The notes beneath the pieces are model-generated. The model searched no databases. It was not told the origin of the DNA and saw only the letters and a list, made by a program, of their open reading frames with translations. This document shows positions 22,601-29,311 of a stretch of DNA of 64,000 nt, in pieces (the first letter of the stretch is position 1; every line of letters starts with the position of its first letter). This DNA is from Aplectana chamaeleonis (lineage: Eukaryota > Nematoda > Chromadorea > Rhabditida > Cosmocercidae): assembly GCA_029168955.1 (NCBI GenBank), contig JAPDOI010001226.1, forward strand, positions 62,001 through 126,000, read 5' to 3'. The position numbers and the translations under genes are program-made.

Positions 22601-24690
22601 CTCCTGTCTTCGACGAGACTCCTTTCTGGAAGACAGGCTGCACGTGCAAAACCAAAACTAACTCGATTTTTGTTGCTGTCGTGGCGGTAAACAAGCGAAG
22701 AAGTGGAATCAAGAAGACAAGTTTCACGAAATCATTGAATCTCATTGTCAGAGAAAAAGCTACATATTTTCAAGAAAAAATCCTTAAAAGGCGTGCAGAT
22801 TCCTGCCACACCCATTTCGTGTCATCATTTCAAAGGCGTCCAATCTCAGGCCACCAAACTTCGTGAATGATACCATCTAAGCTCAGATATTCCTTTAAAC
22901 ACGAAGAGGTCGGATGTAAGTTTCAGCGTCTCATGAAACCTTCGAAAATCCTTGCCTAGACCCACTATCATAGATCGTGTTGCACTAATGTATTCCGTTT
23001 CCGGGCCCGCAAACCCGGAAACGGAAGCGGAACGGAACAGCCCAAAATCACCGGAAATACGGAAACGGAATCGGAAACGGAACAGTTCCGCACAGCCCTG
23101 ACTATAAGTCATAGTAACCATTCCAAGTGAAATGTGCTTTCTAGAACCATTTTCGGACGACAAGTCCGAATATGCCCATCGCAGCTGCCTAGACCTACTC
23201 TGAAAGAAGTTATGAGCGTTTTTAAAGCTTCGCGGCAAGGTCAGGGAACCCCCGTGGAATTTTTTAGGGTATTTTCGATTTTTTCTCCGGATTTCGCTAA
23301 AAACATGCATACAGGGGCAATCTGGTGGTGCTGAACACGAATCTGGGGTTTGCTTGCCCAAATTCCATTGTTTACTGTAGGTTACGGTAGGTAACATGCC
23401 ATTTAAAAAGCGAAACCTACCTTAATAAGTCGAGAATCGACAAATGGACATCGAATTCGTTTTCAGCATCCCAAATGACCCCCATATAGAAACTCTGAGA
23501 CAAATCTGAGACTTTGATCAAACTACCGTATACCCACCGTAATCTACCGTAAGCTGTTAAAAATCGATAAACTGACATCAGATTCGTGTCTACCACTCCA
23601 AATGACCTCCAGAAAAACGATTTGAGCCACATCTGTCGCCACATTTCGGAAATCGTCAAATGTCGATTTTGCCGTCAATTTTTTTTGTGCCGGTAGGGAG
23701 CTTCGAACAAATTTAGTCGAAAACTTTGGAAAAACGACAAGTAAACCTCAGATTCGTGATCAGCACCCCAAATAACCCTCCAGGGCGAATTTCAAGTCAA
23801 ATCTAGCCGTACAAGTCCAAAACGCTGTTAGTCTGCGCAAAGTTTGGAAAATGTTCCTTCAACCGAACTTTGCTTAGTGGGGTAGTTTTGGGCGCTGAAC
23901 ACGATTATGAGGTCCGCTTCAGGATTTTCGTTAAAATAATGCGCTCTTTGGAGGGTACAATAGGTACGAAAATTAGAGAAAAAATGCCTATAACTTCTTT
24001 CTGAGTGGGTCTAGGCAGCTGCGATGGACATATTCGGACCATTCGTCCGAAACTGGTTCTAGAAAAGTACATTTCATTCGGAATGGTTACTATGACTGAT
24101 ATTCCTTCCCTTGTTAGGCCTCGACTGGGCTTCGAAATTGAGAACTATGGGTCTTGAATTGTACAGTTGGGCTAGGGTCGTACTGATATCTTGCGCTCCA
24201 TATTTTGCGTTGGCGCAAACTCGGTGCGCGTATGTTATAACATATGCACACCGAGTTTGCGCCAGCACACAACGAGGAACGCAAAGTATCCGTACGATCC
24301 GTGTCGATTGCAACTGGTGTACCTAAGGCTTCTTCAAGGTCCACGATTCTGATCATTTACCGACGAGTGCGACCTGTATGAATCTGTTCAAACTACCGGT
24401 CTATAGTTCCCGCTCGAAGTTGGAGGATAAATTGAGGTGGGCGTGGTTTCCATTCTAGCCGAACTATACACAGTTGACGCGCAATGCACTGATACTTTGC
24501 ATTCCCTATTGAAGGTTGGCACAAACTCGGTGCACGCATGTTATAACACATGACACCGAGTTTGCGCAAACCTTCAGTAGGGAATGCAAAGTATCAGTAT
24601 GATCTGTGCCGACTATATATGTCATACCTTGATTTTTTTGCGGTTTTCAGGTATGCAATCAATGCCGGCGCTGGATTTGAGTTATCGTAA
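1295..24690 (+). CDS. UBE3C: UBE3C-type HECT E3 ubiquitin-protein ligase, 3' part (20 exons)
   Basis: Exons: 1295-1403, 1539-1618, 6592-6760, 7034-7130, 8561-8668, 8749-8812, 8896-9056, 9119-9185, 12614-12703, 12769-12856, 12976-13047, 15032-15119, 17135-17259, 17313-17406, 17465-17563, 17647-17812, 17896-17977, 18034-18106, 24339-24436, 24651-24690 (stop). Every junction is GT...AG and the phases close, giving 655 residues. The product matches the C-terminal part of UBE3C: a helical mid-region (DVGLGLIDLAFPE), then SIPFVVPFMQRVK leading into a complete HECT domain with HLYEDAFEALS, GIDGGGIFREFLTELL, HFFFLGRMVAK, FITGCSRPP, the catalytic-Cys motif LPTSATCMNLFKLP and the tail AINAGAGFELS. HECT ligases accept ubiquitin from an E2 on that Cys and pass it to substrate; UBE3C works with the proteasome. 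The first residues lie left of the window. Introns are swollen by transposons. Family assignment is strong; individual donor choices are inferred. Confidence 0.93.
1761..1960. mobile_element. 200-bp foldback (palindromic) element inside the mariner TIR
   Basis: Two GC-rich arms of about 80 bp, roughly 1761-1843 and 1884-1960, are near-perfect inverted repeats around a loop of about 40 bp. The element is flanked by CCAGG at 1756-1760 and 1961-1965. The neighbouring mariner reads TACCAGGTTG when uninterrupted, so CCAGG is a 5-bp TSD. It has no coding capacity. Confidence 0.8.
2111..4315 (-). CDS. LINE copy 1 reverse transcriptase region (734 codons)
   Basis: An uninterrupted frame continues from the end of the endonuclease into a complete non-LTR reverse transcriptase. 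Visible blocks are SKAIGPDGICPAVLKKLP, VAVALDLTKAFDSVN, GVPQGGVLSPALFNLYL and the catalytic box VVAYADDMTII (YADD at 3170-3181). The C-terminus has a CPDCGGPGHNTLHLFNC knuckle, then a TIDLWTNP tail ending FLNL. The protein would make cDNA at nicked target DNA. Upstream parts of the same polyprotein are broken, so the element itself is dead although this part is intact. Confidence 0.9.
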   Translation of the reverse strand: MKAAIPEGRVKTFYPNVTREILQKIRTRDEKRSANHLDPEVIELDDEIRKDLDRHKKDEWQKFTEKSNFKADGAATWKILRKLSGKTTPATVSTIEFENNVFKSGQDAAYALGKSFFITCAKRGPQNRVTVRELCRLPLMGTADAFTPAQVEKIIKEMRNSKAIGPDGICPAVLKKLPSGFLSLLTDLMNTSFRTCTLPQNWKTANVIPLPKPGKSLSSAKGYRPISLLSPLAKVAEKLVVNDLAQHNEKQHHQHGFKKLHSTTTALPEIVGYAIDGFNMRKPLRTVAVALDLTKAFDSVNLGILSDNILKSSIPPWQKRWITAFVKGRRAKVMFQNHVSKSIPIAAGVPQGGVLSPALFNLYLEDIPAPPQDIKVVAYADDMTIIRQNRDIQVAASKINEYLIDLKSYFDNKMLIVSAAKSSVSVFTTDPKEHSAHPDVSWGRDRLPAARFVKLLGLILDPSLKFHKNTEQKQAIVRAKLNVLRALGGTSWGSSKETILTTYKAILQPALEYAAPVWQRLVSDSSWTKVQRVQNAALRIATGCARSSPIEHLHAETRVLPVKEHCQLQAQQLYINIVKQPNHPSWRVLEPVRERGIRKPFADAPDKVNLQRWHGSHRERLRLLREEHTHFVRGYLERAAVNPILGTVPPRVSESESQLSRRARCTLASLRCGHSTFLKSYVNRIDNSTPDVCPDCGGPGHNTLHLFNCPKNPTTLTTIDLWTNPTLVAQFLNL
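4316..5515 (-). pseudogene. LINE copy 1: 2A-like, zinc finger and endonuclease, frameshifted
   Basis: Fragments in three frames together match the N-terminal third of LINE copy 2. 5491-5282 carries LLRRAGVERNPGP and a CATCGKD zinc-finger start. 5263-4784 carries LSIVHINLNGLRAKLSELS, VIMVQETK and GYTSYHAPRSSFGGGVSTFV. The frame then shifts near 4870 to reach VVFAGDFNAH, and shifts again for SSDHIPIFVHIDLS near 4500. At least three frameshifts therefore separate the blocks, including one between the first ATG near 5515 and the 2A-like region. The endonuclease catalytic blocks remain recognisable. Confidence 0.85.
6001..6331. mobile_element. hAT-like MITE inside mariner copy 1
   Basis: This 331-bp insertion is bounded by CAGGGATGAGCAG at the left and TGATCAACCCTG at the right, which are inverted copies. 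It is flanked by an exact 8-bp duplication CTTTCTCA at 5993-6000 and 6332-6339. An 8-bp TSD with CAGGG termini is the hAT signature. There is no coding capacity. The sequence repeats the phrase GGGGGGTCGT several times. Confidence 0.85.
6592..7130 (+). CDS. UBE3C: UBE3C exons (6592-6760, 7034-7130)
   Basis: The first exon follows TTTTAG and reads HPLDDTARDRLTQALSLFCG..., ending TVI plus two bases. The second follows CTTTCAG and completes the Arg codon, reading DVGLGLIDLAFPEDFF... to AAAK. This matches the UBE3C segment LRDACLGLIKLAxPE just before the region that links to HECT. The donors are GTACGA and GTGGGT. Confidence 0.9.
7175..8015. repeat. Near-complete 0.84 kb palindrome in a UBE3C intron
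   Basis: The two arms, roughly 7175-7590 and 7610-8015, are diverged reverse complements along their whole length. Paired landmarks are 7310-7360 with 7835-7885 (CAGTACTGAG against CTCAGTACTGG), 7455-7500 with 7655-7700, and 7200-7290 with 7900-8005. There is almost no loop. It begins about 45 bp after the donor at 7131. It probably derives from a foldback DNA transposon; the pre-mRNA could form a very long hairpin. Confidence 0.75.
8228..8384. mobile_element. Short relative of the hAT-like MITE
   Basis: The right end, GGCTGCTCAACCCTG, matches the right end of the MITE at 6001-6331. The interior shares the GGGGGTCGTACC-type phrase and the left end resembles the same TIR more weakly. No clear 8-bp TSD could be read, so the boundaries are approximate. 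Confidence 0.5.
8561..9185 (+). CDS. UBE3C: UBE3C exons 8561-8668, 8749-8812, 8896-9056, 9119-9185: approach to HECT
   Basis: These exons read WSRLYETVVSTLQSLYAK...FLPADFWSNHRRQ, then VVVTRRSFLPPRPRRSGMGQQ, then MGKWCIKRFSDDSSGSEDE... to SIPFVVPFMQRVK, then IFIDLLAHDRNANNITDDF. They align with human UBE3C around NFCPPNHWL and LPFVVPFEERVKIF, the entry to the HECT N-lobe. The small exon 8749-8812 and its flanking introns of about 80 nt are the least certain. They were chosen because they alone keep phase 0 to 1 with good GT/AG sites. Confidence 0.85.
9211..9236. repeat. (AACAT)n pentanucleotide run
   Basis: About five copies of the AACAT pentamer lie in the UBE3C intron just after the exon ending at 9185. 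The same pentamer recurs at about 63085-63115 in an NKAIN intron. Confidence 0.8.
9282..9592. repeat. ~310-bp inverted-repeat element
   Basis: GATAAGATCCATTGTTCG with AGCAGCAGCG near 9290-9320 recurs inverted near 9553-9590. It is probably a small DNA-transposon relic. A 102-codon open frame across it has no recognisable protein features. Confidence 0.5.
9689..10332 (-). pseudogene. Mariner-type (SETMAR-like) transposase relic, internally deleted
   Basis: The N-terminus, MDLTQPQLRLLIFYEWRRG... with TVARWISRFKDGDTDLDDK, is the paired HTH of mariner transposases, starting at an ATG at 10332. It jumps near 10150, with a frame change, to CCFWDKRGMLYYELLPQG. The section holding the first catalytic Asp is therefore missing. 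LLHDNARAH keeps the second Asp, but the third motif reads SPVLAPSEFHLF instead of SPDLAPSDYHLF, losing that Asp too. The C-terminus is GDYIVD. The element's TIRs were not found. Confidence 0.88.
10505..12326. mobile_element. MULE-like non-autonomous element with 9-bp TSD
   Basis: The TIR CAACGCATTTATATCCTATC at 10505 is mirrored at 12326, and the arms extend roughly 330 bp (10505-10830 and 12000-12326), including GAATTCCCGCGCC. The flanks are an exact 9-bp duplication ACTTAGCTG at 10496-10504 and 12327-12335. Long TIRs with a 9-bp TSD are typical of Mutator-like elements. The 1.1 kb interior has only short open frames and no transposase I can recognise. Confidence 0.8.
12614..13047 (+). CDS. 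UBE3C: UBE3C exons 12614-12703, 12769-12856, 12976-13047: HECT N-lobe
   Basis: These exons read EGSFRQNAINIAVRRQHLYE... (human VTIRRNYIYEDAYDKLS), then LRLPIRVSMTNWVGLNEVGIDGGGIF, then REFLTELLRTGFDPDRGFF... The acceptors are TATTACAG, GATTTCAG and TACTTTAG, and the phases are 1, 1 and 2. The GIDGGGIFREF motif is diagnostic of the UBE3C/HECT N-lobe. Confidence 0.93.
13098..13345. repeat. GAATGAAT / TATTCGA minisatellite
   Basis: Roughly five degenerate units of about 45 bp combine (GAAT)n runs with TATTCGACTTCAAAATT. Related TTCGAATA-rich stretches lie at 14775-14990 and 40858-41085. It is noncoding and lies in the intron between 13047 and 15032. Confidence 0.85.
14630..14990. repeat. TTACGA- and TTCGAATA-rich repeat tract
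   Basis: The TTACGA-rich half (14630-14700) ends at ACGCACAGCCCTGA, the same terminal sequence as the hAT-like element at 21956-23100. It is followed by an AT-rich TTCGAATA/TCGATAATCG tract at 14775-14990. It may be a truncated hAT-like end plus a minisatellite. Confidence 0.5.
15032..15119 (+). CDS. UBE3C: UBE3C exon: HECT N-lobe, FLGRM motif
   Basis: After CCTTATAG this exon reads LLYPNPSSVQLYPDTYSQHF... ending FFFLGRMVAK, directly matching human LLYPNPAAQMLVG...YYFLGRMLGKAL. The phase is 2 in and 0 out, with donor GTATTT. Confidence 0.94.
15365..15455 (+). repeat. tRNA-derived SINE, diverged partial copy
   Basis: GCAGGTTCGAGTCTTGTCTG (a B-box) is followed by ACTCATTAACCTTGTGATAAC, the same order as in the SINE at 54045. 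The left (A-box) part is lost or strongly diverged. Confidence 0.6.
15549..15635 (-). repeat. tRNA-derived SINE, partial copy
   Basis: In reverse orientation this holds CGGAAAGCGTGCAATGCAGG, the B-box GGTTCGAGTCC, then GATGTC...CTGAGTTTTGCGTT and CCTTGTGATAA. It is truncated before the A-box. Confidence 0.8.
15770..15933 (-). repeat. tRNA-derived SINE, near full-length copy
   Basis: In reverse orientation it reads GGTGGTGTAACGGTAACACT (A-box region), CGCCCGGAAAGCGTGC, GGTTCGAGTCC (B-box), then a non-tRNA body with CTCAGCTAC, TTGTGATAACTTGTGATCAC and CATGCCATAAAAAGG. The order and sequence match the copy at 54045-54205. A tRNA head fused to an unrelated tail is what defines a SINE. Confidence 0.82.
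16300..16849. repeat. ~550-bp inverted-repeat element with internal perfect hairpin
   Basis: GGCCATTGTTATAC at 16300 is mirrored at 16849, followed inward by CGCGGTCG-type sequence on both sides. Inside, 16609-16669 is a 61-bp palindrome with 29-bp arms and one mismatch, centred on GTGCGGCGCAC. It lies in the UBE3C intron 15120-17134. It is probably a MITE; no TSD was resolved. Confidence 0.6.
17135..18106 (+). CDS. UBE3C: UBE3C exons 17135-17259, 17313-17406, 17465-17563, 17647-17812, 17896-17977, 18034-18106: HECT lobes
   Basis: Six exons separated by short introns (53-83 nt) encode LIYEKQMAEIRFAEFFVSQL..., HLNNLRNVTADELKALELDF..., NVDLVPGGRSIRVTVDNRLE..., IEPMVDAMRAGVSTVIDPGW..., EADRDYMNLFWSVVVEMSPE... 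and FITGCSRPPIDGFKMLYPAI... These match human UBE3C from KALYENM to FVTSCSRPPLLGFKELYPAF in order and spacing. The last exon ends in phase 0 before the 6.2 kb intron that contains LINE copy 2. Confidence 0.95.
18281..21695 (+). CDS. LINE polyprotein: 2A-like, PHD-like finger, AP endonuclease, reverse transcriptase (one frameshift)
   Basis: Reading from 18281: residues 43-59 form a hydrophobic LLRILLL run ending RAGIERNPGP. A C4HC3 PHD-like finger follows (CCHCGL, CGGCLGWVHLKC, CCTSC). Then comes the AP endonuclease: LDIFQLNINGLRAKLAELT and DVILLQETK. A single-base shift near 18760-18785 moves the frame to one running unbroken to 21695, with GYTSYHFPRTSHGGGVSTFV, VVMAGDFNAHS and SDHVPICVSLDLS. 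The reverse transcriptase has RAEGPDGMSAVHLKHLP, VVAVDLTAAFDN, GVPQGGVLFPSLFSLYL and YADDITII (YADD at 20622-20633). A CPDCHNPGHDSFHLFSC knuckle closes it. This is the best-preserved element here, perhaps only one indel from open. Confidence 0.92.
18407..18457 (+). other. 2A-like (StopGo) motif in LINE copy 2
   Basis: The codons read LLRILLLRAGIERNPGP. The family signature is GD(V/I)ExNPG|P, where ribosomes skip the Gly-Pro bond. Here E, N, P, G and P are kept and the usual Asp is Gly. LINE copy 1 has RRAGVERNPGP at 5348-5398 (minus). Activity is not established. Confidence 0.7.
21937..24114. mobile_element. TIR DNA element, family ACAAGGGAA, split by a hAT-like insertion
   Basis: The left end, ACAAGGGAA at 21937, is mirrored by TTCCCTTGT ending 24114. 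The arms share AGTCATAGTAACCATTCC, TTCTAGAACC and GCAGCTGCCTAGACC over more than 120 bp (to about 23225 on the left, from about 23990 on the right). The left arm is interrupted at 21956-23100. A possible TTA duplication borders the ends. The interior carries GGTAGGTTACGGTAGG-type motifs and no open frame of note. Sister copies lie at 1-1188 and 56271-58773. Confidence 0.75.
21956..23100. mobile_element. hAT-like non-autonomous element with GGAAAC arrays
   Basis: The TIRs are CAGGGCTGTGCGGAA at 21956 and its inverse ending 23100. Just inside each end lie arrays of CGGAAA (about 22000-22070 and 22995-23090). The 8-bp flanks are ACTAAAAA and ACTATAAG (6 of 8 match), which fits an aged hAT TSD. 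Inside, 22264-22359 is a smaller hairpin with CAGGGGTGTGCGG ends. The coding potential of the rest is unclear. Confidence 0.7.
24180..24296. mobile_element. Hairpin MITE just upstream of the catalytic-Cys exon
   Basis: A palindrome is centred on ATGTTATAACAT, with arms GGCGCAAACTCGGTGYGC and outer ACTGATAYYTTGCG. It ends about 40 bp before the acceptor at 24338. A second copy lies at 24488-24599. Confidence 0.75.
24339..24690 (+). CDS. UBE3C: UBE3C last two exons (24339-24436, 24651-24690): HECT C-lobe with catalytic Cys
   Basis: After CTTCTTCAAG the exon reads VHDSDHLPTSATCMNLFKLP... to EDKL plus two bases. The last exon, after GGTTTTCAG, completes Arg and reads YAINAGAGFELS, then TAA at 24688-24690. 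Human UBE3C has LPTASTCMNLLKLP and YAIECAAGFELS. The ubiquitin-accepting Cys codon is TGT at 24375-24377. The exon pair is separated from the rest of the HECT domain by a 6.2 kb intron full of transposons. Confidence 0.96.
24488..24599. mobile_element. Hairpin MITE in the last UBE3C intron
   Basis: It has the same palindrome as 24180-24296, with ends ACTGATACTTTGCATTCC and its inverse and centre ATGTTATAACA. It occupies half of the 214-nt last intron and ends 51 bp before the final acceptor. Confidence 0.78.
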
Positions 24691-25026
24691 CCCCTTGGGT
24701 GTACTGTACTTTCGAGATTTGTTTTCAATTTATTTATTTAATGTACTCCCTGGTGTTGCTCTAATTTATCGCGTGCTAGGCCTTCCTTGGCTTTATGATG
24801 TTCCTCCCTCCTCTGCGCTCCTAAAAATGCTCTGTACAGGTTTCTTGGTATTTGGTACTTGTTTAGGGAGCCTACCAAACTAGCATGTCGCATTGCGGGC
24901 GCGCGATTCCCGAGTAGGCTGACTAAACTAGTACCAGAAGAAATTGCATAGTAATAATAAGAATTTATTTGTCTAGAGATGTATTTATGTCAGAGTTTTC
25001 TCTTTCAAGGAATATACTGAAGTTTG
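24691..25026 (+). other. Presumed UBE3C 3' UTR and downstream sequence
   Basis: The sequence after the stop has an ATTTATTTATTTA stretch near 24728-24745. No AATAAA is seen on the + strand within about 250 nt; AATAAT near 24953 is a weak candidate. Otherwise I see nothing. Confidence 0.4.
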
Positions 25027-25246
25027 TCTGAATGGAACTGTCCGCCCTTGCGGTCGGCGTGCGTGTCGAGCGGCCGTCATGAAAGACATTTTCGAACTAG
25101 TTTTCTGACGGGCGCAAAGATCTGACTGGTGTATAACTGAAATTCGTCTAATATTCCTGCTTATCGATTCACAGTTCCAAGAAAAATGCTTTGATGACGG
25201 CCGCTCGGCACGCACGCCGACCGCGTGGGCGGACAGTCTTATTTGG
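25027..25246. mobile_element. ~220-bp MITE, family ACTGTCCGCCC, copy 1
   Basis: Inverted ends contain ACTGTCCGCCC and GGTCGGCGTGCGTG with GCGGCCGTCAT, mirrored at 25190-25246. The core ATATTCCTGCTTATCGAT is shared with copies at 43109-43306 and 47691-47889. A (TG)n run follows at 25263-25280. Confidence 0.75.
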
Positions 25247-25944
25247 ACGGACGTCGTGTAGGCGTGTGTGTGTGTGTGTGTCTGTGTGTGATTTCTGGGT
25301 CTTTGAAGTCATGTGGAAAATGCCTGTGAGTGATTTTACTTGTTCAGCGATTTTGTATAGCGTATACTTGTGTTGGATATGAGCGAATCCTCGCGGTTGA
25401 GGGTTTCTGTTGGTTCCCTGAATTTTTACTTGTATAAATGTTGTTTTCTGTACCACGTTGGCTTTACTGAAGTGGTGCTTGCCCAGGATTTGATCGTGTT
25501 ACCCATGAGTTCTGTATTCGTGGGGTTTTGTAAAGGAAAGTCGATTTTCGGCTCCAAGCCGACCACAACAGGAATGGGAGCCACACAGCAGTTCGGCTCC
25601 GATTGCCAATCCACACGACCAGGAAGTGGGTGAATATCTCGTGGAACAGCTGATCCACTGGGTCACCCCGCCCACGTCATGTAACAGTTGTCCTGTGTTC
25701 GTTTCGCTAGAGGAACGTTTGCCGATTTTTTTGAATATTCGTTATTGCCTAGGATTCTAACATCTGAGCATGTGCATTGGCCCATCCTATTTTCAGAGTT
25801 TTCGGCACAAGAAACAGAAAACAAGATCACCTATTGAAGGATTTTCTGGCACGAAGCCATTCCCGACGTTAGACTTGACGATTTGTCCGCAGCGCCCCCA
25901 AACAGGTGTAATTATATATCCAGAACCGTCCCTGTACACTACGA

Positions 25945-26525
25945 GAGAAGTTGCCGCTGCGGCTTCGCGATAGAGTCGTTTTCGCGCCTACAGGCACCGA
26001 AGTGGCACTTTCGCGGAGCATCAGCGGGATTGTCGCGGAGCAGCAGCGGCACTAACGCGGAGGCGTAGTGGCTACGCAACAATGCCACTGTGGCTCCGCG
26101 ATAGTGCCGCCGCGGCTACGGTAGAGTATCTCACATGAAGTTGATTAAGGATCATGCAACAACTAAGGGGGCCTAAGGACAAAAATACGCACCTGCGGTT
26201 GCTACGTTCTCTGTCTGATAAGGAAAGAGCTCACCGCTGTTTTTGCACTTGAGGGAATACGGAATGTACCTCAAACATGGGTAATTGAACCGGCGACAGT
26301 TTCGTTTTACCACACAGGACAGTGCATCGTACTCCACGCGGGTTCGCTGCTGCAGCTGGCGGTTCTAAGGCGGAGCCGCTGCGGTACTATCGCGGCAGTG
26401 TCGAGGCTCAAGATCAACAGAATCCTCTCGGCTGGGTGATGTTCACGGAGCCGCTGCGGTTTTGTCGCGGAACAATGGCGGCACAGTCGAGGTTCGCGGT
26501 GCTTTCCCGGCAGTGACGCGGCAAA
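25945..26525. repeat. GC-rich repeat block (GCGGCACTAYCGCGG)
   Basis: Clusters of GGAGCCGCTGCGG and TATCGCGG words at 25945-26125 and, largely inverted, at 26330-26525 flank a plain middle. The composition differs sharply from the AT-rich surroundings. It is probably a foldback element with internal subrepeats. Confidence 0.5.
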
Positions 26526-27329
26526 TTTTCTCAGTGTAGAAATTTCGAGCCAAGTCTGAGACCTTGACCAAATTACCGTATACCCACCGTAATCCACCAT
26601 AAGCTGTCGCAAATCGATAAACAGGCCTCGGACCTTCAGATTTTCCCCAGATGGGAATCTTTAGACGGTTTTAGTCGAAGGCTTTGGTACATATATCGAC
26701 AAATAAACCTCAGATTCGTGATCAGCACCCCAAAAGACCCCCCCCCCCAGAATTTCAAGTCAAATCTGGAACATTTTTCTTAAACGCTCCCAGAGCCCTC
26801 TAATCGTTATAAATAAACGCCCAACCGAAAATCCGTACAAGTCCAAAAGGCGATAAGTCTGCGCAAGTCTTGGAAAATGTGCCTTCACCCAGAATTTGCT
26901 CAGGGAGGGGGTACTTTCAGGCACTGAACACAATTATGAGGTCCGTTTCCGGAATTTCCGGAGGCTAATGCGCGTTTTTGAGAGAAAAAAGGCCCTTAGC
27001 AAAAAATTAGAGACTTCTAGCCTCCTAGGAAATCTGTAACTCATGGATCGCCAGCTTATTCTTTCGAAAACCAAGAAACCGGCTTGGATTTCAAGCTGAG
27101 TGCGTCAAATACCCCTCCATTGAACTTTTTAGCCAATTTCATCCGAGAACTACAATACTCGCGCTAAGTTTTGTAAAAATGGGGAGCATCTGGCAAACTT
27201 GGCGAAAAATCGTCCAATGCATGTAACCTTTTTGAACGGAGACGTTTTGTGGCTTCTGAAAACGCTATCATATTCACAGCTTGGATTCCTACATAATAAT
27301 GTGCCTTGTGGGCTGAAGTTCCCTAAAAT

Positions 27330-29311
27330 GACAATTATAATAACCATACTGAGAAAAAAGCTGTAGAGTCAAGTGATAAACATTCCTTCTTCAGATTTAT
27401 CAACTCTAAACTGCGGGAAAAACCAGGTGTTGGGGTTCTCAAAAACCCAAATGGGGCATTGGTGAGAAATGCTAGTGATAGAGCTGAGTTGTTGGCGGAC
27501 GTATTTCAAAAGTCGTTTTCTGACGTCTCTTCTATGGACAGTCTACCTGTCTCCAATTCTTTCGCTGTTATGGCTGATTCATGTTGGTTTTACAAAGATG
27601 AAATTATCAAGGAACTTCTTGCCTGGCCCTCATCCAACTCTATCACTCCAGACGCCATACCACTCAGCTTTGTCAAGCAGATCGCTCTTGATATTGCAGG
27701 TCCCCTGGAGTTCATTTTCAATCTGAGCTTCATGTCTGGTGAAGTCCCCATCAAATGGAGGCAATCATTTGTTACCCCCATTCCAAAAAGCCCCCTTTCA
27801 CAGACCCTGCTAATTTCAGGCCAATCAGTATAACATCTATTTTCTCACGGCTGTTCGAAAAAATTCTGAAGAAGAGAATCGTTTGTCACTTGGAAGCAAA
27901 TCAGGTTATCTCTCCCTTCCAACATGGTTTCCAGGGAGGGAAGTCCACTGTGACGGCAACCATAGAAGCACTAAACAAGTGGACGGCTTTCCTAGATGTT
28001 GGGAAGAGTGTTGATGTTGTCTATTTTGATTTTGCTAAGGCTTTTGATAAGGTTCCTCGTGACAAATTATTGCAAAAACTCTCAATGGTTGGTATCCATC
28101 CGCGAATAGTTTCATGGATACGTTCGTTCCTAACTGACAGGACGTTCTCGGTCTGTGTTGACTCTTCTCACTCAACTCCAAGGCCAGTCCTGAGTGGTGT
28201 ACCACAAGGCGGGGTATTGTCGCCCATACTTTTCAACATATACACTCACGAAATCGCCAGTCTTGTCACTTCCTGTGGCACCGGTTTCAGTGCATTTGCG
28301 GATGATATAAAGATCTATCGGGACGTTTCCCAACCGGAGAACTGTATCTTGCTACAACAGTCTGTTGACATTATTAGTACTTGGTCTCGCGATTGGAATC
28401 TCCCGTTGGCAAAAGAAAAAACGAAGGTTCTCCACTTGGGTAATAGCAATGCCAACAGTAAATATACTGTCAGTGGCTGTCAGATCCAAGAAGTTGACCA
28501 AATAACTGATTTAGGTTTCACTATTACTAAAAGTCTGAGTTTTGATAAGCACTGTGAATCTATCTCGAATAAAGCAACTTTTGCTGTGAATAATATTTTC
28601 AGGGGTTTGTCAACTTGCAATCCCTCTGTGCTTATCAGAGCTTACACCACGTATGTAAGGCCTCTACTCGAGTACGGTACCCCGGTATTCAACCCCACCA
28701 AACTCAAGAACATTAATAGATTGGAAAAGATACAGAACAATTTTACTAGAAGAGTTCTTATCAGACAGCATGGCTTCATTTATGGACAATTGCCCTCCGC
28801 TGCTGACAGAAATGCACTCTTTGGCCTAGAGCCTTTGGCTCTCAGAAGGAAAAAGAACGATTTGTTTCTATTCCATCATATCCTTTTCAATGGCAAGTTT
28901 GGTCTTAGGCCTGGGGATTTCGTGAGAACGAGAGATTCGGTAACCCGGGGTCCGATTAAATTCCACCGTACCGTGTCAAATCTTGAGTGTCGGCGCTGCT
29001 TTTTCACTAATAGATTTGTTCCGGTATTCGAAGATCTCAGTAGGAACGATACTATTCCTATAAACTTCGGCGCCTATAAGAACTTAGTGCACATGAAACT
29101 GGCTTCCGGGGAGCGGCGCAGTGACCCTCCGTAGTGCTGGGTTGCTCGTTTCCCTGTGCTATTCCTCGGACTGATCCATCGTTGTTCTCGTTTCATTGGT
29201 TTACAGTATCTTTGCTCTGAATATTCTGTTTGAGGTTGATAGTTTGTTTTTATGTTTTCTCTTTTTTTTTTCTCCACACGAGTGTAAACTTGTGTAAATA
29301 AATATATATAA
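27330..29311 (+). mobile_element. LINE copy 3 (CR1/jockey-like), 5'-truncated
   Basis: The insert lies between TAAAAT copies at 27324-27329 and 29312-29317. The disrupted arm, CCCTAAAATAGC, is intact in the opposite arm at 30513. The element starts inside coding sequence, as 5'-truncated LINEs do. It ends with a short AT-rich 3' UTR (AATAAATATATATAA). It belongs to a different clade from copies 1 and 2. Confidence 0.85.
27459..29134 (+). pseudogene. LINE copy 3 reverse transcriptase, one frameshift
   Basis: The frame actually opens near 27350 (SSDKHSFFRFINSKLREK) and runs to about 27785 (PIKWRQSFVTPIPKSP). It then continues one frame over to 29134 with NFRPISITSIFSRLFEKIL, VVYFDFAKAFDKVPRDK, GVPQGGVLSPILFNIYTHEI and SAFADDIKIY (FADD at 28295-28306). 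The thumb region follows and the frame ends at TAG. No endonuclease remains. Confidence 0.9.
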
